Shown here: positions 9,623 through 18,888 of the stretch, one piece after another | Numbering within the stretch: position 1 is the stretch's first letter | Layout of the letters: each line of letters opens with the position of its first letter | Source: DASQHM01 sp035632095 | Lineage (GTDB): Bacteria > Pseudomonadota > Alphaproteobacteria > Ferrovibrionales > Ferrovibrionaceae | Length of the DNA: 37,101 nucleotides | Reading direction: 5' to 3' | NCBI GenBank assembly: GCA_035632095.1 | Contig: DASQHM010000218.1 | Span: forward strand, 1-37,101 | Notes under the pieces: model-generated | Databases searched by the model: none | Seen by the model: the letters and a program-made list of their open reading frames with translations, nothing else | What the model was told of the DNA's origin: nothing | Program-made: the position numbers and the translations under genes

Positions 9623-12600
9623 ATGAAGTTCACGGACATCTTCATCACGCGGCCGGTTCTGGCGACGGTCGTCAGCCTGATGATCCTGCTGCTGGGCGGC
9701 CAGGCCATCAACAACCTGCCGGTCCGGCAATATCCGGAGATGAAGAACACCGTCATCACGGTGCAAACCTCGTATCCGGGCGCGACCGCCGAACTTATGC
9801 AGGGGTTTATCACCACGCCGATCGAGCAGGCCATCGCCTCGGCCGAGGGCATCGACTACATGACCTCGACCAGCCAGCAGAGCGTGAGCACCATCGAGGC
9901 GTATATCCGGTTGAACGGCGATCCGGACGCCGCGATGACCGAGGTCATGGCCAAGGTGCAGCAGGTGAAATACCTGCTGCCGAAGGAATCCAACGACCCG
10001 GTGATCACCAAGCAGACCGGCGATCCCTATGCGTTGATGTATCTAGGCTTCAACAGCCCGAAGATGACGGCGCAGCAGATCACAGACTACCTGACGCGCG
10101 TCATCCAGCCGAAGTTGCAGACCATCAACGGCGTGGCGCAGGCGCAAATCCTCGGCGGTCAAACCTTCGCCATGCGCATATGGCTCAATCCGCGAAAGAT
10201 GGCGGCCCTCGGCATCACGCCGCAGGACGTCGCCGCGGCGCTGGCGGCCAACAACTTCCAATCGGCGGCCGGCCAGGTGAAGGGCGTCAATACCGTCATC
10301 AACATCAATGCGGAGACCGGCCTGGCCACGCCCGACGAGTTCCGCCGGCTGGTGGTCGCCTCGCGCAACAACACGCTGATCCGGCTGGAGGACATCGCCG
10401 AAGTCGAACTCGGACCGCAGAACACCGATTCGACGGTGATCTTCAACGGCGAACGCGCGGTGTTCGTCGGCATCACCGCGACCCCCGCCGCCAATCCCCT
10501 GACCGTGATCAGCGACGTGCGCGCGGCATTGCCCTCGCTGCAAACGCAGTTGCCGCCGACCATGACGGCCAAGGTCGCCTACGACGCCACCACCTATATT
10601 CGCGCCTCGATCCGGGAAGTGGCGACAACCATCGCGGAAGCTGCCGCCATCGTGATCGTGGTGATCTTCCTGTTCCTCGGCACGTTCCGCTCGGTCGTCA
10701 TTCCGATCGTGACCATCCCGCTTTCCCTGATCGGCGTCTGCTTCCTGCTGCTCGGACTCGGGTATTCCATCAACCTTCTCACGCTGCTGGCCATGGTGCT
10801 GGCGATCGGCTTGGTGGTGGACGACGCCATCGTCGTGCTGGAGAACATTCACCGGCACATCGAGGACGGCCTGTCCCCGATCCAGGCGGCGCTGCAGGGT
10901 GCGCGCGAAATCGCGACGCCGATCATCAGCATGACCATCACGTTGGCGGCGGTGTATGCGCCGATCGGCTTCACCAGCGGGTTGACCGGCGCGCTCTTCA
11001 AGGAATTCGCCTTCACGCTCGCCGGCGCGGTCATCGTGTCGGGGATCATCGCGCTGACGCTTACGCCGATGATGTGCTCGCGACTGCTCGGCCGGCACAC
11101 GCTGGAGAGCCGGTTCGCCCGGGCGATCAACCGCACCTTCGAGCGAATCCGCGTCGGCTACGAGCGCCGGCTCGGCGCCACTCTCAACTATCGCCCCGTG
11201 GTCGCCTTCGCCGCCGCCGTGGTTCTGCTGAGTTGCGGCTTCCTGTTCACGACAACGCAGCGCGAGCTCGCTCCGGCGGAGGACCAGGGCGCCATCTTCG
11301 TCGTCTCGAAATCTCCGCAATACGCCAATCTGGACTACATGGACGCCTATGCCGGACAGTTCGCGAGCATCTTTCGAAGCTTCCCGGAGATGGGCGACTT
11401 CTTCATGGTGAACGGCTCGGGAGGCGTGAACACAAGCTTCGCCGGCATGATCCTGAAGCCTTGGAGCGAACGGCCGCGGACCCAAGACCAGATCCTGCCG
11501 GGGTTCCAGAACCAGCTGAACGGCATTGCCGGCCTTAAGGTCTTCGCCTTCCCCCTGCCCTCGCTGCCGGGCGGCACCGGCGGCCTGCCGATCCAATTCG
11601 TCATCACCACGACGGCCGACTACCAAACACTGTTCCAGGTCATGAGCAAGCTGCAGGATGCGGCAACCAAAAGCGGACAGTTCATCGTCGTCGACAGCGA
11701 CCTGAAATTCGACAATCCGGAACTCGATGTGAAGATCGATCGCGCGAAGGCGGCGGAGCTCGCGATCAAGATGCAGGACATCGGCAGCTCGCTCGCGACC
11801 CTGATGGGCGGCAACTACGTCAACCTGTTCAACTTGCAGGGCCGAAGCTACCAGGTCATCCCGCAGGTGCCGCGCGTCGATCGCCTCAATCCGGACATGC
11901 TGAAGACCATCTACCTGCGCACCGCGGGCGGCAGCCTGGTGCCCTTGTCGACCATTGCCACGCTCGAAACCAAGGTCAAGCCGAACAGCCTGACGCAGTT
12001 CAACCAACTCAATTCGGCAACCGTCTCGGCGCTACCGATGCCCGGGCGCACCGTCGCCGACGGCCTGGATTTCTTCCGCGCCGAAGCGGCCAAGGATTTC
12101 CCGGAAGGCTTCTCTTACGACTATCAAGGCGAATCGCGCCAGCTGGTGAACGAGGGCAACACGCTGCTGCTTGCCATGGCCTTTGCCGTCGTCGTGATCT
12201 ATCTGGTTCTGGCGGCGCAATTCGAAAGCTTCCGCGATCCCCTGATCATTCTGGTCAGCGTGCCCATGTCGATCTGCGGCGCCCTCATTCCGCTCAACCT
12301 CGGCGCCGCGACCATCAATATCTACACGCTTGTCGGGCTCATCACGCTTGTGGGCCTGATCAGCAAGCACGGCATTCTGATGGTGGAGTTCGCCAACACG
12401 CTGCAGGCCCGCGAGGGCCTGACCAAGCGCGAGGCGATCGAGCGGGCGGCGGGCGTCCGGTTGCGGCCGATCTTGATGACGACGGCATCCATGGTCGCAG
12501 GCGTCGTGCCGCTGCTGATCGCCGCCGGCGCGGGTGCCAAGAGCCGGTTCGACATCGGCCTGGTGATCTTCGCCGGCATGTCGATCGGCACCTTGTTCAC

Positions 12601-12703
12601 GTTGTTCGTGGTGCCGACGATCTACACGTTCCTGGCGCGCGACCACCGCGGCCACGCGCCGGAACCGGCGAAGCATGCGCTGGTGCCGGAAATCGCCGAA
12701 TAG
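9623..12703 (+). CDS. RND multidrug efflux transporter, HAE1 family
   Basis: This is a proton-driven inner-membrane transporter of the AcrB/MexF type that exports hydrophobic or amphiphilic compounds. The 1026 residues match the family. It starts MKFTDIFITRPVLA, typical of HAE1 N-termini, with a first membrane segment and large periplasmic loop, then a helix bundle from about residue 335. The paired aspartates of the proton relay are at residues 400-401 (GLVVDDAIVVLENIHRH). The second half repeats the layout, including GLISKHGILMVEFAN. It is co-transcribed with the preceding adaptor and followed by a hairpin terminator. The substrate cannot be told from sequence. Confidence 0.94.
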   Translation: MKFTDIFITRPVLATVVSLMILLLGGQAINNLPVRQYPEMKNTVITVQTSYPGATAELMQGFITTPIEQAIASAEGIDYMTSTSQQSVSTIEAYIRLNGDPDAAMTEVMAKVQQVKYLLPKESNDPVITKQTGDPYALMYLGFNSPKMTAQQITDYLTRVIQPKLQTINGVAQAQILGGQTFAMRIWLNPRKMAALGITPQDVAAALAANNFQSAAGQVKGVNTVININAETGLATPDEFRRLVVASRNNTLIRLEDIAEVELGPQNTDSTVIFNGERAVFVGITATPAANPLTVISDVRAALPSLQTQLPPTMTAKVAYDATTYIRASIREVATTIAEAAAIVIVVIFLFLGTFRSVVIPIVTIPLSLIGVCFLLLGLGYSINLLTLLAMVLAIGLVVDDAIVVLENIHRHIEDGLSPIQAALQGAREIATPIISMTITLAAVYAPIGFTSGLTGALFKEFAFTLAGAVIVSGIIALTLTPMMCSRLLGRHTLESRFARAINRTFERIRVGYERRLGATLNYRPVVAFAAAVVLLSCGFLFTTTQRELAPAEDQGAIFVVSKSPQYANLDYMDAYAGQFASIFRSFPEMGDFFMVNGSGGVNTSFAGMILKPWSERPRTQDQILPGFQNQLNGIAGLKVFAFPLPSLPGGTGGLPIQFVITTTADYQTLFQVMSKLQDAATKSGQFIVVDSDLKFDNPELDVKIDRAKAAELAIKMQDIGSSLATLMGGNYVNLFNLQGRSYQVIPQVPRVDRLNPDMLKTIYLRTAGGSLVPLSTIATLETKVKPNSLTQFNQLNSATVSALPMPGRTVADGLDFFRAEAAKDFPEGFSYDYQGESRQLVNEGNTLLLAMAFAVVVIYLVLAAQFESFRDPLIILVSVPMSICGALIPLNLGAATINIYTLVGLITLVGLISKHGILMVEFANTLQAREGLTKREAIERAAGVRLRPILMTTASMVAGVVPLLIAAGAGAKSRFDIGLVIFAGMSIGTLFTLFVVPTIYTFLARDHRGHAPEPAKHALVPEIAE

Positions 12704-12725
12704 CCGCCGGCGCACGGCGAACGAA

Positions 12726-12753
12726 AACGGCGGCTCGTTTCGGAGCCGCCGTT
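12726..12753. terminator. Hairpin terminator between convergent genes
   Basis: There is a perfect 11-bp inverted repeat, AACGGCGGCTC / GAGCCGCCGTT, with a 6-base loop GTTTCG. It lies 22 bases after the RND transporter stop and about 22 bases after the stop of the convergent PEP-CTERM gene on the other strand. On the - strand the stem is followed by TTCGT, and T-runs are short on both sides, so it is a plausible but not textbook bidirectional terminator. Confidence 0.75.
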
Positions 12754-12775
12754 CCCGTGTGAGATATGGTACGGA

Positions 12776-13474
12776 TCAGCCGCGCTTGCGGCGGCGCATC
12801 CCGAGACCAAGTCCGACCAGGGCCGCGCCGAACACCAGCGCCGTTGCCGGTTCCGGAATGCTCATCTCGGCGTCGAAGCTCTCGTGACCCGCGCCGTTGA
12901 ACGAGATCGTCACGATCTCGGTGATGTCGTAGGGGCCAAGTGCGCCGAACGGCGAAGACGTGTTGTTGGCGGAGAAAGCGCCGCCTGCGCCCAGCGTACC
13001 GCTGTCGGTGAATTGGAAGCCCGCGGCAAACGGGGTGTTCGAGCCGTCGCCCGCCGTCACCAGCCGCGTCGTCGTGTTGCTGTTGGTGCCGCCGATGCTG
13101 CCGCTCGCTTCCAGACCGAGGCCCAATGGACCGTTTCCGGGCGTGCCGACATTTGTCAACGTCAACGTGACGGTCACCGTGCCGCTGCCGGTACCGTTGT
13201 TCTTGACCGCGCCGATCAGGTCGATGTCGGCGAGCGTGTTGGTGCTGAAGTTGGAAGCGCCTAGCACTGTTGCGGTGAAATTGCCGACCGTGATGGCGCC
13301 GGCGCTGATCGATCCGAGCGTGGGGTCGCCGTCTCCCGAGCCGTTGTCGGTGACCGTCGACGTGTGAACGCCGTCGGTAATGCTGAGGGCGAAAACCGTG
13401 GCGGCGTTCGCGGCCGCGGCACCGGCGAGCGTCAGGGCGGTGCCTGCAACCAAAGCGGTAAGCAACGTCTTCAT
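12776..13474 (-). CDS. Secreted PEP-CTERM sorting-domain protein
   Basis: The 232-residue protein has a Sec signal peptide (residues 1 to about 24, ending AAANA), a low-complexity Gly/Ser/Thr/Asn-rich beta-type body, and a C-terminal PEP-CTERM tail. The tail has PEP at residues 207-209, a hydrophobic segment to about 225, then a basic cluster RRRKR. Such tails are recognised by exosortases, which process and anchor the protein at the surface. An exosortase A gene lies about 5.4 kb away, making this a likely substrate. The ATG is preceded by GTGAGG at suitable spacing. The body has no recognised enzymatic domain; a structural or matrix role is inferred. Confidence 0.88.
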   Translation of the reverse strand: MKTLLTALVAGTALTLAGAAAANAATVFALSITDGVHTSTVTDNGSGDGDPTLGSISAGAITVGNFTATVLGASNFSTNTLADIDLIGAVKNNGTGSGTVTVTLTLTNVGTPGNGPLGLGLEASGSIGGTNSNTTTRLVTAGDGSNTPFAAGFQFTDSGTLGAGGAFSANNTSSPFGALGPYDITEIVTISFNGAGHESFDAEMSIPEPATALVFGAALVGLGLGMRRRKRG

Positions 13475-13745
13475 TGGAACCTCACACTGTTACAACCCGT
13501 CGGCTGGGCTACGCAACCAAACCTTGTGTCCATCGATGCAAGGCGTAGGCCATTTTCTAAGTCATTGATTCAAAATATTTTAACGAAGTTCTTAACAGGA
13601 TTTTGTCAAGCCGGCCGACATATCAGGCGATGTAAACCATAAAGGCTTTACACCAAAATAGTTGTCTCGGAGGGGAACCCGAGCGCCACGCCGAAGCGGA
13701 CCGCCCCGGTGCGCATCGGTCAATTCTACAATTGCAGGTTTTAGG
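13475..13745. promoter_or_regulatory. AT-rich upstream region of the PEP-CTERM gene
   Basis: The DNA at about 13550-13660 is clearly AT-richer than its surroundings, as expected of a promoter for the PEP-CTERM gene reading leftward. On the - strand a TTGACA (13604-13609) and a TAAAAT (13577-13582) are present, but their 21-base spacing is longer than optimal, so the promoter assignment is tentative. No gene is supported here. Confidence 0.3.
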
Positions 13746-14168
13746 TCAGCCGCGCCGTCCGCTGGATTCGCGGTGCTTTTCGAACCAGGCACGCGCCAGA
13801 ATCCGATGCGACTCATCGCTCGAATTGGCGTAGACATGGGCCTGTTCGGCGGACGTCACAGAGGTATCGCCAAGCTCGACGATCAATCCCTTGATCAATA
13901 GCGGCGATACTTTGCAGTAGGTGTCAAAGTCGCCGAGATCATCCAGCAGCTGGTCATGCATGTCGTTCAGCAGCTGGAGGCGCTCACGCCACGAGCGATT
14001 TGCAAGCAGCGGCAGCCACCGCCCGGTCAATTCCGATGCGAGATGCTCGGGATCCGCCAGCCGGTCCGGTGCGATGCGGCCGGGCACGCCGGAAGGCATG
14101 GCGCCGAGGCGCGACTCCATTTCCGGCTTCTCCTTGGGTGCCATAGCACGAACCTCACGCCCCGCCAC
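13746..14168 (-). CDS. Hypothetical protein, 140 codons
   Basis: I do not recognise this protein. The frame encodes a hydrophilic, probably cytoplasmic protein with no signal peptide or membrane segment. Its middle reads like a helical domain (RWLPLLANRSWRERLQLLND, then LLDDLGDFDTYCKVSPLLIKG). Two starts are possible: a GTG at 14168, or an ATG at 14144 giving MAPKEKPEMES, the latter preceded by a GAGG at usual spacing and therefore slightly preferred. It is upstream of, and on the same strand as, the PEP-CTERM gene but separated by 271 bases, so it is not clearly in one operon. Composition resembles a real gene more than an antisense shadow, since no competing gene lies opposite. Confidence 0.5.
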   Translation of the reverse strand: MAGREVRAMAPKEKPEMESRLGAMPSGVPGRIAPDRLADPEHLASELTGRWLPLLANRSWRERLQLLNDMHDQLLDDLGDFDTYCKVSPLLIKGLIVELGDTSVTSAEQAHVYANSSDESHRILARAWFEKHRESSGRRG

Positions 14169-14732
14169 AGATCGCTTCCCCTAATCTAGGCCCCCGCCAT
14201 AGAAGACTGGCGGCCGAATTTATTGTCGCGCTGTGGGGCGATCCAAGAGGTTCGGCAACCCGGCAGAAAGAACCTGCCAGCTTCCCTTTGCCCTGTGATC
14301 CGGCACTTGCCACCGTCTTCTCGGCGAATACTCGCCGGGACGGTTTCTGTCTTGCGCCGTGGCTTGCGAAGGCTTGCAAAACCTGCCTGCCGTCGCTCGC
14401 CCCCCTCCTCCCGCTTACACGGTAGCAAAATCCGCGCCAGATAAGAGACGCCCGCTGTTAGGGGCAAGTCTGGCACCCAACTGTCAACGATCTGTCAACG
14501 ACCGATCGCAGATATGGACAAGTATGAGCCGAGATACGAAGTTTTCGCTACGTAAACCATGGGTCGAGGCAAACCTGGTCACCAGGGACCCGGTGTGCTG
14601 CTCTTGCCGCCGGAGACTGCGCCAAACTGACTTGAAAGTTTAACACCTGTCAGTTTTCCTTTCATTCGCACTCTTGGCCTAGATGGAGCTTGCCGAATTT
14701 GGATAGGGTATCCAGATCGATACAACCGACGC
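14169..14732. other. Gene-poor intergenic region with short repeats
   Basis: I see no supportable gene in these about 560 bases. They contain two 10-bp direct repeats CTGTCAACGA at 14481-14490 and 14492-14501, which on the - strand give two TTGACA-like hexamers 11 bases apart. They also contain an inverted repeat AAACTGAC...GTCAGTTT at 14624-14656 downstream of the epimerase gene. The region probably holds the 3' end signals of the epimerase transcript and a promoter for the leftward hypothetical gene. Confidence 0.4.
14624..14656 (-). terminator. Possible terminator or operator downstream of the epimerase gene
   Basis: An 8-bp perfect inverted repeat, AAACTGAC and GTCAGTTT, flanks a 17-base AT-rich spacer and lies 77 bases beyond the stop of the leftward epimerase gene. 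The long loop and AT-rich arms make it a weak terminator; a regulator-binding site is equally possible. Confidence 0.25.
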
Positions 14733-15671
<939 letters not shown>

Positions 15672-15834
15672 GCCTTGCCTCGTTGCACCGCGCCCCGGTA
15701 TCGTCGCCGGACCCTGGGGCAGGAGCCTATTGGATCAGATCGGCCGTTAGCGAATCGCTAATCTTACGTAAGCAATGGTGGCCGGTCGCGCGGACGCCGC
15801 AACAAGTTCCGCTCGGCGACTGCCGGGGAGCCCG

Positions 15835-16968
15835 ATGACGACAGAAAACTTGGCGGAACGCAGCGGCCCGGTCACCATCCATCGTAACCTGGATGCGTTG
15901 CCGCCCGCGATTCTTCACCTTCTTCACACGGCATCGAGCGACAGCTTCTTCCATAGTCCGGCATGGTTCCAAGCCCTCGCCCGGCACGGCTATGACAAAG
16001 GCGCCGAAGTCCGCGTCTATGCGGCCGGAAACGGCGCGCCAAGAGTAGCCCTGGTCGCCGACGTCCGCCTGCCCGCCGGCAGGTTCGGTCCTCGCACCCT
16101 TTCGGCGTTCGCGAACTACTACTCTTGCCTCTACGGCGTGGCGATCGCGCCGGGCGAGGATTCGAGGGCTGTCGCGGTGCTGGTCGATGCCCTTGTCGAC
16201 GAACGTCCGCGCTGGCAGTCGGTGCATTTGCACTCCCTCGACATGGATGACCCGAGCTTCGGGCAACTGACGCAGGCCTTCCGCCGCCGCGGCTGGCCGG
16301 TGCAAACCTACTTTCAGTTCGGAAATTGGTTTGAACCGACGGCGGGGGTCGATGCCGACACCTATGTCAAAAGCCGCCCGGGTCAGCTTCGCAACACCGT
16401 CAAGCGCCACGAGGCAAAACTGGCGCGAGCGGCCAAGGCCACATTCGACTTCGTCAACGGCGGCGCGGACCTTGAATCGGCGATCGCAGACTACGAGGCG
16501 GTGTATAGCCAAAGCTGGAAGGTCGAAGAGCCGTTCCCGGAGTTCGCCAAGGGGCTGGCGCGCTCCGCCGCCGAGGCAGGCGCGCTGCGGCTCGGCATCG
16601 CGCATGTGGACGGCGCGCCGGCCGCGGCCCAGCTGTGGATCGTGTGGCGGGGCAAGGCGACCATCTACAAGCTTGCTCACGACAAGCGCTTCGACGAGTT
16701 GTCGATCGGCACCATATTGACCATGCGCATGATGCGCCACGTGCTCGACACGGATCGCCCGGTGGAGGTCGATTTCGGCCGCGGCGACGATCCCTACAAG
16801 CGGCTGTGGTTGTCGAAGCGGCGCGAGCGCTGGGGCATTATCGCGTTCAACCCGGCCACCGCGCGGGGCGCGGCGGCGGCCGCGCGTCACATGGCCGGCC
16901 GCTTCGCACGCACCACGCTCAATCGGCTGAATGCGCGCCGACCGCCAGCGGACGGTGCGACGAGGTGA
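15835..16968 (+). CDS. FemAB/GNAT-like acyl- or aminoacyl-transferase (second copy)
   Basis: The 377-residue protein matches the CelD/BioF2-like GNAT fold (Acetyltransf_6 type) found in exopolysaccharide clusters. Visible features are an N-terminal half with FFHSPAWFQALARHGY and a C-terminal half with the conserved pattern AAAQLWIVWRGKATIYKLAHD, DELSIGTILTMRMM and VDFGRGDDPYKRLW. It may acylate a sugar or lipid-linked intermediate; this is inferred from family and context. The frame is open back to ATG 15775, but GGGGAG at 15825-15830 and the ATG at 15835 (MTTENLAERS) make the shorter start preferable. It is the only + strand gene in this stretch, and its 3' end overlaps the convergent amidotransferase gene by 50 bases. 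Confidence 0.75.
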   Translation: MTTENLAERSGPVTIHRNLDALPPAILHLLHTASSDSFFHSPAWFQALARHGYDKGAEVRVYAAGNGAPRVALVADVRLPAGRFGPRTLSAFANYYSCLYGVAIAPGEDSRAVAVLVDALVDERPRWQSVHLHSLDMDDPSFGQLTQAFRRRGWPVQTYFQFGNWFEPTAGVDADTYVKSRPGQLRNTVKRHEAKLARAAKATFDFVNGGADLESAIADYEAVYSQSWKVEEPFPEFAKGLARSAAEAGALRLGIAHVDGAPAAAQLWIVWRGKATIYKLAHDKRFDELSIGTILTMRMMRHVLDTDRPVEVDFGRGDDPYKRLWLSKRRERWGIIAFNPATARGAAAAARHMAGRFARTTLNRLNARRPPADGATR

Positions 16969-18871
16969 CGGCGGGGCGAGCGCTTTCGGCGTTGCGCAGG
17001 AAGGCGGCAAATCCAAGCAGGACCCAAAGCACGGCCGCGTGGTCGCGAACGCCGGAGCGATGCTGATCCAGAAGCGTCGCGATGAAGCCCGTGTCGAACA
17101 TGCCGGTATCGCCAAGGGTCGCATCGGTGATTGCGGCGCGCAGCCGATCATGCAAGGGACCGCGAAACCACTTAGATAGCGGTACGGAGAAGCCTTGCTT
17201 CGGGCGATAGAGGATATCGCCGCTCACATAGGGTTCGAGCGCGCGCTTGAGGATGAACTTGCCCTCGCGCCCTTTCAAGCGCCGGCCATGCGGCAAGGAG
17301 GCGGCCCATTCCACAACGCGGTGATCCAAGAGCGGCACGCGGACCTCGAGCGAACAGGCCATGCTGGCGCGGTCGACCTTGACCAGGATGTCGCCTGGCA
17401 ACCAGGTCTTCAGGTCCACGTATTGCGCCTGCCCGAGCGGATCGTCGGTCCCGGCGGCGCCCATATGCCGTTCCAGCACCGACTTGGCGTGATAGCCTTG
17501 CAGGTCGCGACGCATGCGATCGCTGAACAATCGATTGCGCATCGGATCGTTCACCACAGATACGCTGGAGAAGTATCCGCTTAGCGCGTCGAGCGCCAAT
17601 TCCTGAAACGTGGTCTTGGCGCGAAAAGCCCGCGGTGCCCAGTCGAGCTTCGGATAGAGCCGCGCCAGCGCGCCGAACGCGGGGCCGCGCAGCGCCGCCG
17701 GCACAATGCGGCGCACGCGCTCTTCCCGGGCATGCCAAAGATAACGCCGGTAGCCGGCAAACAATTCGTCTCCGCCGTCGCCGGACAGGGCCACGGTCAC
17801 GTGTTCGCGGGTCATAGCCGAGAGCCTGAGCGTCGGCAGAGCCGAGCTGTCGCCGAAGGGCTCGTCATAGATCCGCGCCAGCGAATCGACCAGATCGAAC
17901 TGGTCCGGATCGACCCTGCGCGAGCGGTGATTGGTGCCGTACCGCTTGGCCATCGCGTCGGCGTAACGGGATTCATCGAACGCCCGCTCGCCGAACGAAA
18001 TGGAAAATGTATTCACGTGTTCCGGCGCGATGCCGGCCATCATGGCGACCACGCCGCTTGAATCGACGCCGCCGGAGAGGAAAGCGCCCAGGGGAACGTC
18101 GGCGACCATCTGACCTTTGACGGAGTCGCGCAACAGCGCGATGAGTTCTTCGCAGTCCTCGGATTCGCTTCTTCCGCCGCGCTCGCGGAACGTCACGTCC
18201 CAATAGGGCTGCGGCGCGGGCACGGGCGCGCCGCGGCGAATTTCCAGGTAGTGCGCGGCCGGCAATTTCGCAATGCCGCGGTAGATCGACCGCGGCTCCG
18301 GCACGTAGCCAAATGCGAAGTATTCCTCGACCGCCTGCATGTCGAGCTTGGTCTGCAATCCGGGATAGGTCAGCAGCGCCTTCAGTTCGGAGCCGAAGAT
18401 CAGCGTCCCGTCGTCCAGCAGCGAGTAGTAGAGCGGCTTCTCGCCGAGCCGGTCGCGCGCGATGAACAAGGTCTGACGCCGCTCGTCCCACAGCGCGAAG
18501 GCGAACATCCCGCGCAGCCGGTCAAGGCACTTCACGCCCCATTGCTCCCAGGCGTGAATGACGACTTCGGTGTCGCAATGGGTGCGGAAGCGATGACCAA
18601 GCGCCGTCAGCTCGTGGACCAGATCCTTGAAGTGGTAGATTTCGCCGTTGTAGACGATCGCAATCGTGTCGTCCTCGTTGTACATGGGCTGGTGCCCGCC
18701 CGCCGGGTCGATGATCGAGAGCCGGCGGTGTCCGAGCGCGGTGCCGGGCGAAAGATGCATTCCGGCGCCATCGGGACCGCGATGCATGACGGCGTTGGTC
18801 ATCCGCTCCACGTCGGTCCGATCGATCGGCCGCTGACCCCGAGTGTCGAAAATGCCGGCGAGACCACACAT
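16919..18871 (-). CDS. XrtA-type asparagine synthase-like amidotransferase
   Basis: This glutamine-dependent amidotransferase is related to asparagine synthase B. It starts MCGLAG, so Cys2 becomes the N-terminal nucleophile of the glutaminase domain (to about residue 200, with MHRGPDG and YNGEIYH). The synthetase domain has the PPi-loop SGGVDSS at residues 266-272 and a second ATP-site stretch ALSGDGGDELFAGYRRY. At 650 residues it is longer than housekeeping AsnB and fits the subfamily carried in exosortase A loci, where it is thought to amidate a uronic or amino sugar. It follows the exosortase gene with a 17-base gap, so it is last in that operon. Confidence 0.88.
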   Translation of the reverse strand: MCGLAGIFDTRGQRPIDRTDVERMTNAVMHRGPDGAGMHLSPGTALGHRRLSIIDPAGGHQPMYNEDDTIAIVYNGEIYHFKDLVHELTALGHRFRTHCDTEVVIHAWEQWGVKCLDRLRGMFAFALWDERRQTLFIARDRLGEKPLYYSLLDDGTLIFGSELKALLTYPGLQTKLDMQAVEEYFAFGYVPEPRSIYRGIAKLPAAHYLEIRRGAPVPAPQPYWDVTFRERGGRSESEDCEELIALLRDSVKGQMVADVPLGAFLSGGVDSSGVVAMMAGIAPEHVNTFSISFGERAFDESRYADAMAKRYGTNHRSRRVDPDQFDLVDSLARIYDEPFGDSSALPTLRLSAMTREHVTVALSGDGGDELFAGYRRYLWHAREERVRRIVPAALRGPAFGALARLYPKLDWAPRAFRAKTTFQELALDALSGYFSSVSVVNDPMRNRLFSDRMRRDLQGYHAKSVLERHMGAAGTDDPLGQAQYVDLKTWLPGDILVKVDRASMACSLEVRVPLLDHRVVEWAASLPHGRRLKGREGKFILKRALEPYVSGDILYRPKQGFSVPLSKWFRGPLHDRLRAAITDATLGDTGMFDTGFIATLLDQHRSGVRDHAAVLWVLLGFAAFLRNAESARPAVTSSHRPLAVGAHSAD

Positions 18872-18888
18872 CGCCCGAACCCTCTCGC

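Noticed and set aside
10043..12007. 654-codon open frame on the - strand inside the RND transporter gene
   Set aside because: It is antisense to a well-conserved RND transporter and its translation is low-complexity and charged, without motifs.
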